Made by a program: the position numbers and the translations under genes
In this document: one piece after another, positions 1-6,336 of the stretch
How positions within the stretch are numbered: position 1 is the first letter of the stretch
How the letters are laid out: every line of letters begins with the position of its first letter
The notes under the pieces: model-generated
Told to the model about the DNA's origin: nothing
The model's database searches: none
The model's input: the letters and a program-made list of their open reading frames with translations, nothing else
Assembly: GCA_946610835.1 (NCBI GenBank)
Contig: CAMOCU010000031.1
Location: forward strand, 1-8,399
Origin: an uncultured Clostridia bacterium
Lineage (GTDB): Bacteria > Bacillota > Clostridia > Oscillospirales > Acutalibacteraceae
Direction of reading: 5' to 3'
DNA length: 8,399 bases

Positions 1-199
1 CGCCGAAAAGCTCCGCGTTGGACTTGGACGGAAAATCTGATCCGCCGGATGCAAATCCGTACGTCACCTTGGATACGGGGATGATCGTCACACCGCCGGC
101 CTCCACCGGATCACCGATGATGGTGCTGACATCCACCAGATCACGAACCTTTTCGATTGTGGTACCGAGGATGCCTGCCGCCGCATTTTCTTTACTCAT
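1..199 (-). CDS. ytfJ: YtfJ/GerW-family sporulation protein (partial, 3' end outside window)
   Basis: I translated this from the minus strand; it starts at ATG 197-199 and runs off the left edge after 66 codons. The N-terminus begins MSKENAAAGILGTTIEKVRD and continues with a VDVSTIIGDPVEAGGVT segment, then IIPVSKVTYGFASGGSDF. The pattern 'V-D-x-x-T-I-I-G-D-P-V', then 'I-I-P-V-S-K-V', then 'G-F-x-x-G-G' is the hallmark of the YtfJ (GerW) family. In Bacillus subtilis that family is made in the developing spore and is needed for germination in lysozyme. The start overlaps the stop of the DUF2953 gene by 4 nt (ATGA, 196-199), and a purine-rich AAGGAAGGAAG site lies just upstream. B. subtilis also has ytfI (DUF2953) directly before ytfJ. 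The family call is firm; only roughly the first half of the protein is visible, so completeness cannot be judged. Confidence 0.9.
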   Translation of the reverse strand, partial: MSKENAAAGILGTTIEKVRDLVDVSTIIGDPVEAGGVTIIPVSKVTYGFASGGSDFPSKSNAELFG

Positions 200-900
200 G
201 CGTCTTCCTTCCTTTCTATGGGTACAGTTTGATTTTTCTTGTTTCGGGACGCTCTCTTTTTGGCCTTGAGAAACGCGATAACCGCACGCACGCCGAAGCG
301 CACAAGAGCGTTTGTTAAACGGATCGGCCGCAGCGAAAGGCGGAATCGCAGCGCCGCGGAACTTTGATTGGCCAGGTAATCCGGCCGAATATCTGCATCA
401 TATTGCCGGATTTTGAGCTGGGTACAAAGGTAGCCGAGCGCCGGATACACCGCCGCGCACGTTTTACCGTACGCTAAAGCTGTTTCGGCAGCGTCCGGTT
501 TGGTCACAACCAGCCGCAAGAAGAGTTTTTCGACCACAAAAGATCGCTTGAAAATATCGCCGAGCATCGTATTCAGCGCATGTAAAACGTCGCTTATAAA
601 GCGAATCGTTCCGTCAAATCCCTGCTCTTTATAGAACCGAACGACAAAATTGTCGCCCTTTGGTTTCTCTTTCTTTGACTCCTCGGGCGTTTTCTCCTCC
701 TCAGGCTCCTTTGGCTCTTTAGGCTTTTTTTCTTTTTGGGGATTTTTATTATCTTTTGCGGGAAACAGATGGAATTTTAAGAACAGAACCTGCGCCCACA
801 CCTCGAATGTATCCTCGTAAAACAGTTCCACAGATATTTTGACGCAGAAAAGCAACACGATCAGCGCAATAATGCCCAGCAGGATATACAGTGCGATCAT
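196..900 (-). CDS. DUF2953 domain-containing protein (YtfI-like)
   Basis: A 234-residue protein, probably membrane-anchored, with one strong N-terminal hydrophobic helix (about residues 2-20, start MIALYILLGIIALIVLLF). A short strand-rich stretch (VELFYEDTFEVWAQVLFLKF) follows, then a charged Lys/Glu/Pro-rich linker (about 48-82), a helical part (about 85-165) and a C-terminal part with DADIRPDYLANQ near 168-179. The basic tail (KAKKRASRNKKN, 212-223) would stay cytoplasmic or bind membrane or nucleic acid. This layout, and the position right before ytfJ, match DUF2953 proteins such as B. subtilis YtfI, whose biochemical role is not known. The start at 900 is chosen because AAAGGAGG lies 8 nt upstream; an ATG at 939, overlapping the scpB stop as ATGA, would add 13 residues but has no ribosome-binding site. 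The linker codons contain an in-register A AAA AAG heptamer (724-730). Confidence 0.8.
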   Translation of the reverse strand: MIALYILLGIIALIVLLFCVKISVELFYEDTFEVWAQVLFLKFHLFPAKDNKNPQKEKKPKEPKEPEEEKTPEESKKEKPKGDNFVVRFYKEQGFDGTIRFISDVLHALNTMLGDIFKRSFVVEKLFLRLVVTKPDAAETALAYGKTCAAVYPALGYLCTQLKIRQYDADIRPDYLANQSSAALRFRLSLRPIRLTNALVRFGVRAVIAFLKAKKRASRNKKNQTVPIERKEDA

Positions 901-908
901 GGTCAACC

Positions 909-916
909 CCTCCTTT
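909..916 (-). promoter_or_regulatory. Shine-Dalgarno site of the DUF2953 gene
   Basis: On the minus strand this reads AAAGGAGG, 8 nt before ATG 898-900. It decides the start of the DUF2953 protein in favour of 900 over the upstream ATG at 939, which has no comparable site. Confidence 0.8.
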
Positions 917-935
917 GTAAAAATATCTGCACAGA

Positions 936-1601
936 TCATTCAGGCAGCGCGTACATTTCCTCGCCGTCCTCCGGCACATCGTAAAACCGGTACTGGTTTT
1001 CGTCCACCGCTTCCTCCTGCGGGGGCGCAGGCTCCTGCTCGACGGGTTCCGGCTTCGCCTCGTCCAGGATGTCCTCCAGCTTCGGCAGATCCTTTTCCGG
1101 CAGCTCCGGCAGCTCCGCAAGCGAGCTCATGCAGAAACATTTCAAAAAATCTGCCGTTGTACCATACAGCAGCGGTCTGCCCGGCAGTTCCAGCCGCCCC
1201 TTCTCTTCCACAAGCCCTTTTTGGCAAAGTGTATTGACCACGCTTGAACAATCCACGCCGCGCACCTGCTCGATGTATGCCTTGGTCACGGGTTGGTTGT
1301 ACGCAATGACAGCCAGCACTTCAAATGCCGCGGGAGAAAGCGGCGCGTTTTTCTTGACTTCCAAAACGCCGCGGATCGTGTCCGCAAAGCGGGTACGCGT
1401 GCACAGCTGGTAACGGTTTTCCATACGCAGCAGACAAAGGCCGCTTTCACGCTCGTCCAGCTCGGCCTTTAACCGATCCAGAATTTTTTCGGAATATTCC
1501 TCGTCCAGTTCCAGCGCCTGAGCAATCCTCTCCAATTCCAGCGGCTCTCCGCTGGCAAATAGGATTGCCTCGGCAGCAGCCTGCAAATCCTGTACCTTCA
1601 A
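936..1601 (-). CDS. scpB: Segregation and condensation protein B (ScpB)
   Basis: ScpB is the winged-helix dimer subunit that binds the ScpA kleisin in the Smc-ScpAB complex, which organises and separates chromosomes. The 221-residue product begins MKVQDLQAAAEAILFASGEP, a typical ScpB N-terminus (first winged helix, about 5-80). It then carries the family signature LSPAAFEVLAVIAYNQPVTK (88-107) followed by EQVRGVD (111-117), and LPGRPLLYGTT (139-149) in the second winged helix. From about 165 there is a Pro/Glu-rich acidic tail of some 55 residues, of a kind that varies between species. The start codon is TTG (1599-1601), supported by GGAGG 7 nt upstream and by the N-terminus matching the family. 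It overlaps the scpA stop by 4 nt (TTGA), so the two are probably translationally coupled. The gene ends in TGA at 936-938. Confidence 0.96.
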   Translation of the reverse strand: MKVQDLQAAAEAILFASGEPLELERIAQALELDEEYSEKILDRLKAELDERESGLCLLRMENRYQLCTRTRFADTIRGVLEVKKNAPLSPAAFEVLAVIAYNQPVTKAYIEQVRGVDCSSVVNTLCQKGLVEEKGRLELPGRPLLYGTTADFLKCFCMSSLAELPELPEKDLPKLEDILDEAKPEPVEQEPAPPQEEAVDENQYRFYDVPEDGEEMYALPE

Positions 1602-2317
1602 TCCGATTCCTCCGCAACTTGCTTCAATTCAATCGTAGCCTGTTCGCCGTCTCCCTCGATCACCACGCGCTTTGCCTTGCACAAAGAGAGGATCGCCAGA
1701 AATGTTGCGACCATTTCCGAACGGGATGTGGACGCCTCAAACAGTGACAAAAAGCGGTTCCTGCCCGTTCCGGTCAACCGTTCCAACAAAAAGGCAACAC
1801 GCGACTGAACGGACACAATCCGATGCGCCACAATCCGGGAAAACGCCTCGACCGGCGGCGGCAGACGGCGCTTGCCTTTGCCCACAGCGGAAATATACGC
1901 TCTGTAAATCTCATACGGTTCATGGGAACGCGTATATTTCATGTCCACAGGAAACTGTACCGGCTCGCGTTCAAAATAGCCGAAGCCGTTGGCCTGCTCC
2001 TCAAGCTTCCCGGCAAGATACTTGCAGTCCTGATAGGCCAGCAGTTCTCCCTTCAGCTCCTGTTCCAGTTGATCCGCCTCGTCGTGCACGGGCAGCAGCG
2101 AAACGGTTTTGATATACACAAGCCGCGCCGCCATTTCAAGGAATTCACTTGCGACGTCAAGGTCGTCCAGCTGCATCTGCCGCACTGCCGCAAGATACTG
2201 CTCGACAAGCTCCAGAATCGGCACGTCGTGAATGCTGAGCTTATGCTTGCTGATCAAGTGCAGCAGCAAATCCATCGGCCCTTCAAAGCAATCGAGCTTG
2301 TATGATATTTTCTCCAT
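1598..2317 (-). CDS. scpA: Segregation and condensation protein A (ScpA, kleisin)
   Basis: ScpA is the kleisin that bridges Smc heads and binds ScpB, closing the bacterial condensin ring. The 239-residue protein begins MEKISYKLDCFEGPMDLLLH (1-20) and runs on into LISKHKLSIHDVPI. The F-E-G-P-x-D-L-L-L-x-L-I signature marks the Smc-neck-binding N-terminal helical domain. A helix with ASEFLEMAARLVYIKTVSLL (56-75) is also conserved in the family. The C-terminal winged helix carries EMVATFLAILSLCKAKRVVI (201-220), typical of the Smc-cap-binding domain. The ATG at 2315-2317 is chosen over a TTG ten codons upstream because GAGGAGGAG lies directly before it and the family N-terminus starts here. It lies 10 nt after the M50 protease stop and overlaps scpB by 4 nt. 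Nothing is missing; length is normal for the family. Confidence 0.97.
   Translation of the reverse strand: MEKISYKLDCFEGPMDLLLHLISKHKLSIHDVPILELVEQYLAAVRQMQLDDLDVASEFLEMAARLVYIKTVSLLPVHDEADQLEQELKGELLAYQDCKYLAGKLEEQANGFGYFEREPVQFPVDMKYTRSHEPYEIYRAYISAVGKGKRRLPPPVEAFSRIVAHRIVSVQSRVAFLLERLTGTGRNRFLSLFEASTSRSEMVATFLAILSLCKAKRVVIEGDGEQATIELKQVAEESD
1609..1613 (-). promoter_or_regulatory. Shine-Dalgarno site supporting the TTG start of scpB
   Basis: GGAGG on the minus strand, inside the last codons of scpA and 7 nt before the TTG at 1599-1601. It supports the non-ATG start and coupling to scpA. Confidence 0.8.
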
Positions 2318-2320
2318 CGG

Positions 2321-2329
2321 CTCCTCCTC
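2321..2329 (-). promoter_or_regulatory. Shine-Dalgarno site of scpA
   Basis: GAGGAGGAG on the minus strand, with AGGAGG 5 nt before ATG 2315-2317. It overlaps the TGA stop of the upstream M50 protease gene (2328-2330), so a ribosome ending the protease sits on the scpA initiation site. It decides the scpA start at 2317. Confidence 0.8.
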
Positions 2330-2999
2330 AGACCGCACCGCGCACAATCAGCGACGCAAGCGCATTCAGCAGCCGCATCAGGGCTTCGGAAAGGAAATTC
2401 AGCGGAAGCGACAGCGCACCGGTCAGCATCAGCACAAACAGTGCAATCATAATATAACGCTCGTACTGCATGATTTTATAATAATACTGATTGGGAATCA
2501 GCGCAAACGCAATTCTTGATCCGTCCAGCGGCGGAATGGGCAAAAGATTGAATACAGCCAACGAAACATTGATGCTTGCCGCGTAAAAAAAGAACAGACA
2601 AAAAACATGCGCCAGATCGGTATTGTTCAAAAATACGGCGCAGATCCGATAAATGATCAGGAACACAAACGCCATCAGGAGATTGGAGACGGGCCCTGCC
2701 AACGCAACAAGCGCCATGCCCCCCTTCGGATTTTTAAAATTGCGCATATTGAACGGGACAGGCTTTGCATATCCATAGCCGACCAGCAGGATCATCAGAC
2801 AGCCCCACAAATCCAGATGCGCCAAAGGGTTGAGCGTCAATCTGCCTTGACGGCGCGCTGTAGGATCGCCCAGTTTATCCGCCGCAACGGCATGCGCAAA
2901 CTCGTGAATGGGCAATGTGCAGAAAACCACAAAGATACTGGAAAACACGCCGACAAGCGCTTCCAGCATGGAACCGCCGCGAATCAGCCGCAACAACAT
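2328..2999 (-). CDS. Site-2 protease family (M50) membrane metalloprotease
   Basis: A polytopic membrane protein of 223 residues with the zinc-protease motif HEFAH (32-36) in its first hydrophobic segment. The distal metal ligand is in NLLPIPPLDGSR (151-162, Asp159). Between them lie the subfamily marks GDPTARRQGRLTLNPLAHLD (44-63), YAKPVPFN and FKNPKGGMALVALAGPVSNL (88-107). This is the compact M50B type found next to scpA in many Clostridia; it lacks PDZ or CBS domains, and its substrate is unknown. All catalytic residues appear intact. Hydrophobic segments fall near 14-32, 66-78, 96-120, 130-155 and 180-200. The start at 2999 overlaps the prmC end by 16 nt and has GGGAAAGGA upstream with a rather long spacer. 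A second ATG at 2969 would shorten the protein by 10 residues and cannot be excluded. Confidence 0.92.
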   Translation of the reverse strand: MLLRLIRGGSMLEALVGVFSSIFVVFCTLPIHEFAHAVAADKLGDPTARRQGRLTLNPLAHLDLWGCLMILLVGYGYAKPVPFNMRNFKNPKGGMALVALAGPVSNLLMAFVFLIIYRICAVFLNNTDLAHVFCLFFFYAASINVSLAVFNLLPIPPLDGSRIAFALIPNQYYYKIMQYERYIMIALFVLMLTGALSLPLNFLSEALMRLLNALASLIVRGAV

Positions 3000-3853
3000 A
3001 GATTCAATAATCCTTTCCCTGAAGATTTTACAGTCACAAACCGCGGAACGCCGAGATAATCCGGCGCAATTTCACCGCCTTGCGGAAACAGAGCTGCAAC
3101 CTGTTCCGGCTGCCCTTCGCCACATTCCATTGAAAGCACGCCGCCTTCACGCAGTGCGGGATACCATTGCGCGCGCAGCGCACGATAAAACATCAAGCCG
3201 TCCGCGCCGCCGTCCAACGCCTCACGCGGCTCGTGCTGCACTTCGCGCTGCAGAGTGTCCATTTCAGCAGCAGGAATATACGGCGGATTTGAAACGATCA
3301 CATCCGGCGCAGGCAATCCGTGCGGAAAGCCGCGAAACAGGTCATGCTGCAAAACAGTAACGTTGCGCACGCCGATTTGATCGGCATTTTTTCGACAAAG
3401 TGCAACCGGATCGTCATATTTATCCACAAGGAATACGTGCGCATCCTGCCTTTCCGCAGCCGCGCTGAGTCCGATGCAGCCTGTTCCGGCACACACATCA
3501 AACAGAATACCGTTCGGCGGCAGACTGCGGATTGCGGTGTGCGCAAGATACTCTGTTTCCGGCCGCGGAATCAATACACGGGGACGTACCGAAAACGTGT
3601 GCCCATAAAAATCCCATTCGCCGAGAATGTACTGCAGCGGTTCGCCCTGCACCCTGCGCGCGATATAAGAATGGTATTCCTGCGCAATCGCATCGCACGG
3701 CAGCGTGTCATACTGCATGCGAAGATGCGTCCCATCCAGTCCGGATGCCTTCTGCAGCAGACACCGCGCGTCAAATTCTGCGTCCGGCACTCCGGCTTGC
3801 AGAAGCACGGATGCACCAGCCTTCAGCAGCGAATGGTACGATTCACTGTGCAT
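2984..3853 (-). CDS. prmC: Peptide chain release factor N5-glutamine methyltransferase (PrmC/HemK)
   Basis: PrmC uses S-adenosylmethionine to methylate the glutamine of the GGQ motif in release factors RF1 and RF2, which raises termination efficiency. The 289-residue protein has the N-terminal helical substrate-binding domain (about 5-75, with GEPLQYILGEWDFYG at 70-84), then VLIPRPETE (93-101). The Rossmann SAM-binding loop is FDVCAGTGCIGLS (118-130) and the catalytic NPPY motif is at 189-192, all intact. The ATG at 3851-3853 gives a normal family N-terminus (MHSESYHSLLKAG). Starts further upstream add arginine-rich residues that merely overlap the DUF1385 gene. It overlaps that gene by 11 nt, with only a weak ribosome-binding site, so coupling is likely. 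The last residues (GLLNLCCCG) look shaped by the overlapping M50 start. prfA, its usual partner gene, does not follow. Confidence 0.95.
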   Translation of the reverse strand: MHSESYHSLLKAGASVLLQAGVPDAEFDARCLLQKASGLDGTHLRMQYDTLPCDAIAQEYHSYIARRVQGEPLQYILGEWDFYGHTFSVRPRVLIPRPETEYLAHTAIRSLPPNGILFDVCAGTGCIGLSAAAERQDAHVFLVDKYDDPVALCRKNADQIGVRNVTVLQHDLFRGFPHGLPAPDVIVSNPPYIPAAEMDTLQREVQHEPREALDGGADGLMFYRALRAQWYPALREGGVLSMECGEGQPEQVAALFPQGGEIAPDYLGVPRFVTVKSSGKGLLNLCCCG

Positions 3854-4871
3854 CTTGCTGCGGGTCCTGCTGCGCTTGCACGTCGTCCGCTGCATTCGGT
3901 TCTTCGTCGTCGAGAACCGCCTTGAGCGACGCAATGCCGACTTCGATGATGTCGTCCGTCGGCTCCTTGGTCGTAATGCGCTGCATCCAAAGACCGGGTG
4001 CGGCGCAGATCGTCACGAAAAGGTTGTCGTGTTTGCCGGCATAACGGATGAATTCAAACCCGATACTCATGATCACAGGGATCAAAAGCAACTTCAGCAG
4101 CACCCACAGAATCGTAATTTCCGTGATCTTTGTGCCGTTGAACACAATGGACATGACCGCCGCGAGCAGAATACTCAGGATGATCGTCACAAACAAAAAA
4201 CTAGTGCCGCAGCGTGGATGAAAACGTGTCTGGCGGCGTACATTGTCGACCGTGAGCGGAAGCCCGGCTTCCAGACACGCAATGGATTTATGCTCCGCAC
4301 CGTGATACATAAACAGCCGTTTCATTTCTTTCATCAAGGAAACCGAGGCCATGTAACCGACGAAAATTGCAATCTTAACCACGCCCTCAATCAAAGGCCG
4401 CCACAGGATGCTGATGTTCGTCAGGTACCGTATTCCTTTGAAAATATAAGACGGCAGTGCAATAAACAGTCCGAACGAAAGCGCAAACCCGAGAACAGCA
4501 GAGATCACGCCGATCACGTTCATCATCTTGGGGCCGAAATGATCGGACAGCCACTGATCGAGTTTGGACATTTCTTCGCCGTCTGATTCAACATCCAAAC
4601 TTGTTTTTTCCGCGGATTCCATCAGGCATTGGTAGCCGAAAATCATGTTTTCCACAAAGGAAATCGGCCCGCGTATAAAAGGCAGTGCACAGAATTTATA
4701 TTTGTCGCGCAAGCGTTTCGGGTGTTTGGGCGTTACCTCAATTGAACCGTCCGGCATGCGCAGCGCCATTGCCGCACCTTTGGGGCCGTTCATCATGATG
4801 CCCTCCATGAGCGCCTGCCCGCCAACCGTTGCAAGATAGCGGCACTGTTTGGGTGCATTCTTTTTAGCCAT
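3843..4871 (-). CDS. DUF1385 domain-containing membrane protein (YqhQ-like)
   Basis: A 342-residue membrane protein of the DUF1385/YqhQ family, whose function is not established. The family marks are clear: VGGQALMEGIMMNGP (16-30), YHGAEHKSI (189-197), TRFHPRCGTSFLF (215-227) and APGLWMQRITTKEP (291-304). The His, Glu and Cys residues of these motifs could form a metal or substrate site, but that is inference. Hydrophobic segments lie near 117-139, 160-180, 224-245 and 255-275. The tail after about 315 is acidic and Gln/Asp-rich and looks unstructured. The ATG at 4869-4871 overlaps the histidine kinase stop by 8 nt. An AAGGAGG site 8 nt upstream lies inside the kinase's last codons. In many Clostridia this family is encoded directly before prmC, as here. 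Confidence 0.93.
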   Translation of the reverse strand: MAKKNAPKQCRYLATVGGQALMEGIMMNGPKGAAMALRMPDGSIEVTPKHPKRLRDKYKFCALPFIRGPISFVENMIFGYQCLMESAEKTSLDVESDGEEMSKLDQWLSDHFGPKMMNVIGVISAVLGFALSFGLFIALPSYIFKGIRYLTNISILWRPLIEGVVKIAIFVGYMASVSLMKEMKRLFMYHGAEHKSIACLEAGLPLTVDNVRRQTRFHPRCGTSFLFVTIILSILLAAVMSIVFNGTKITEITILWVLLKLLLIPVIMSIGFEFIRYAGKHDNLFVTICAAPGLWMQRITTKEPTDDIIEVGIASLKAVLDDEEPNAADDVQAQQDPQQDAQ

Positions 4872-6336
4872 TTTCCAATCCTCCTTCTTGTGTGCTCTGA
4901 AGTGGTAAAGTGATGCATACGTTTGTTCCTACGCCGGGCGCACTTTCCAAACGAAGCTCCCCGCCGTGCAGCCGAATGATTTCGTCCGCAACTGCCAATC
5001 CGATACCGGAGCCGCGTACGGTGGAATCCGCCTTGTAGAATTTCTCTTTGATGTGCGGCAAATCTTCGGGAGCAATCCCCTTTCCGTTGTCCCGGATAAA
5101 GATGCGGATGCGCTTTGGCGACTGCGCCGTTTCAATGCGGATGGTGCCGCCCTTGGGGGTATATTTCAACGCGTTGTCGATGATATTGATAAACACCTGT
5201 GTGATTCTGTCCGGGTCACCGTAAATGGGCGCCTGCGCGTCGGAAACGTCATAAAACAGCGTCTTACCCTCGCGCGCAGCACGCTGCTGGAACGTAAACA
5301 CGGAATCCTCCAGCTGCGCGAGAACATCCATCGCCACACGGCGCAATTTCAAGCTGCCGCTTTGGATGCGGGAAAAATCGAGCAGATCCTCAACCATACC
5401 GCCCAGACGATCGGTCTCGCTGAGAATCACGTCCATACCTTTTTTGTACAGAAGGGGATCCTCTCCGCCGACCTGCCGCAGCGTTTCCCCCCAGCCGCGG
5501 ATCGCCGTCAAAGGCGTGCGCAGCTCGTGGGAGACTGTGGAGATAAAGTCGTTTTTCATATGCTCCGCCGCACTGATCTCCTCGGCCATGTTGTGCACGG
5601 CGGTACACAGCGCGCCAATCTCATCGCGGCCGGAATAGGCGATGCGCGTATCGTAATCGCCCTTGGCAATCCGATCCGCGGCCTTTGTGGTGTTGTTGAC
5701 CGCCAGCACGAGTTTTTCAATATACAATGTTCCGGGCACAACCGCCAGAATCACCGCGGCAAAAGCAACGATAAACAGCAGAACCACGAGGTTGCGCAAC
5801 TGCGCGTCCACCTTATCCATCGAAACCATGTACCGCAGCGCGGATGCATTTTTGGGATCTTCGCTGCGAAGTAGAAAAGTTGTCGCCATGATTTTTTCGC
5901 CGCCGGGCAAATGACCCTTCCACGTCGCCGTACCCTTTTCCGAAGAAAGCGCCTGCGTGTAGTCGATCATCTCCACACCGGACGGCGCTTTGAACCCGTC
6001 CGACGTTGCAACAACACGGCCTTTTGCGTCAATGACCCACACGCCGATCCTATCCTTGTCCCGGGGATCGATTGTGTCGATATACCCGCGGGCAGCGCGG
6101 TTAAAATCCTCCTGCGTTGTGCCGGAAGAGGACTCAAAATAGCGCTCGACAATGTTGTTGTATCCGGAATTGAGCTTCGATCTGGCGGTGTTGTAATAAT
6201 AATAGTACAGCACCGCGGACAAGGATCCGGCAACCAGGAACATCACGGCGGAAATAATGCTGACCGTCTTAATCAGCCATTGACGGGTAATGACCGTCAT
6301 ATGCCTTCCGGATGCTTTACGTTTTATCCGATCCAT
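4864..6336 (-). CDS. Membrane sensor histidine kinase with HAMP domain
   Basis: The sensor of a two-component system, 490 residues. A first membrane helix (about 21-45) is followed by an extracellular sensor domain (about 48-180), a second membrane helix (about 183-206), a HAMP linker (about 205-258), the dimerisation/phosphoacceptor domain and the ATPase domain. The H-box ISTVSHELRTPLTAIR (265-280) gives His270 as the phosphorylation site. The N-box is NIIDNALKY (384-392), the G1 box DNGKG (417-421), the F-box region EKFYKAD (431-437) and the G2 box GSGIGLAV (442-449), so the kinase core is complete. The extracellular part contains GVWVIDAKGRVVATS, resembling a PAS/Cache-like sensor strand-turn-strand; this is inference. 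The ATG at 6334-6336 overlaps the regulator gene by 13 nt. An ATG at 6300 would drop 12 residues, but its purine-rich site is too close. The signal sensed is unknown. Confidence 0.95.
   Translation of the reverse strand: MDRIKRKASGRHMTVITRQWLIKTVSIISAVMFLVAGSLSAVLYYYYYNTARSKLNSGYNNIVERYFESSSGTTQEDFNRAARGYIDTIDPRDKDRIGVWVIDAKGRVVATSDGFKAPSGVEMIDYTQALSSEKGTATWKGHLPGGEKIMATTFLLRSEDPKNASALRYMVSMDKVDAQLRNLVVLLFIVAFAAVILAVVPGTLYIEKLVLAVNNTTKAADRIAKGDYDTRIAYSGRDEIGALCTAVHNMAEEISAAEHMKNDFISTVSHELRTPLTAIRGWGETLRQVGGEDPLLYKKGMDVILSETDRLGGMVEDLLDFSRIQSGSLKLRRVAMDVLAQLEDSVFTFQQRAAREGKTLFYDVSDAQAPIYGDPDRITQVFINIIDNALKYTPKGGTIRIETAQSPKRIRIFIRDNGKGIAPEDLPHIKEKFYKADSTVRGSGIGLAVADEIIRLHGGELRLESAPGVGTNVCITLPLQSTQEGGLENG
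4880..4886 (-). promoter_or_regulatory. Shine-Dalgarno site of the DUF1385 gene
   Basis: AAGGAGG on the minus strand, 8 nt before ATG 4869-4871 and within the final codons of the kinase gene. It fixes the DUF1385 start and implies coupled translation with the kinase. Confidence 0.75.

Noticed and set aside
719..740. T-rich run on the plus strand suggesting a terminator
   Set aside because: It is the reverse of Lys codons in the DUF2953 linker; no stable GC-rich hairpin precedes it on either strand and it lies inside an intact gene.
901..939. Upstream ATG (939) as start of the DUF2953 protein, giving ATGA overlap with scpB
   Set aside because: There is no ribosome-binding site before it, whereas ATG 900 has AAAGGAGG at 8 nt and begins directly with the membrane helix.
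749..1120. Arginine-rich 123-codon minus-strand open frame
   Set aside because: It is an alternate frame of the scpB acidic tail and DUF2953 start; its low-complexity Arg/Ser content comes from the Glu/Pro codons of ScpB.
3854..3934. N-terminal extension of PrmC from 3934
   Set aside because: The added residues are Arg/Lys/Ser-rich, fit no PrmC N-terminus and lie wholly within the DUF1385 coding sequence.
3705..4586. 293-codon open frame on the plus strand
   Set aside because: It spans the antisense of prmC and the DUF1385 gene; its His/Arg/Gln-rich composition is what a reverse reading of these genes gives, with no domain visible.
4966..5874. 302-codon open frame on the plus strand
   Set aside because: It lies entirely antisense to the kinase gene, whose motifs are all intact; the product is of mixed composition without recognisable domains and has no matching neighbours.
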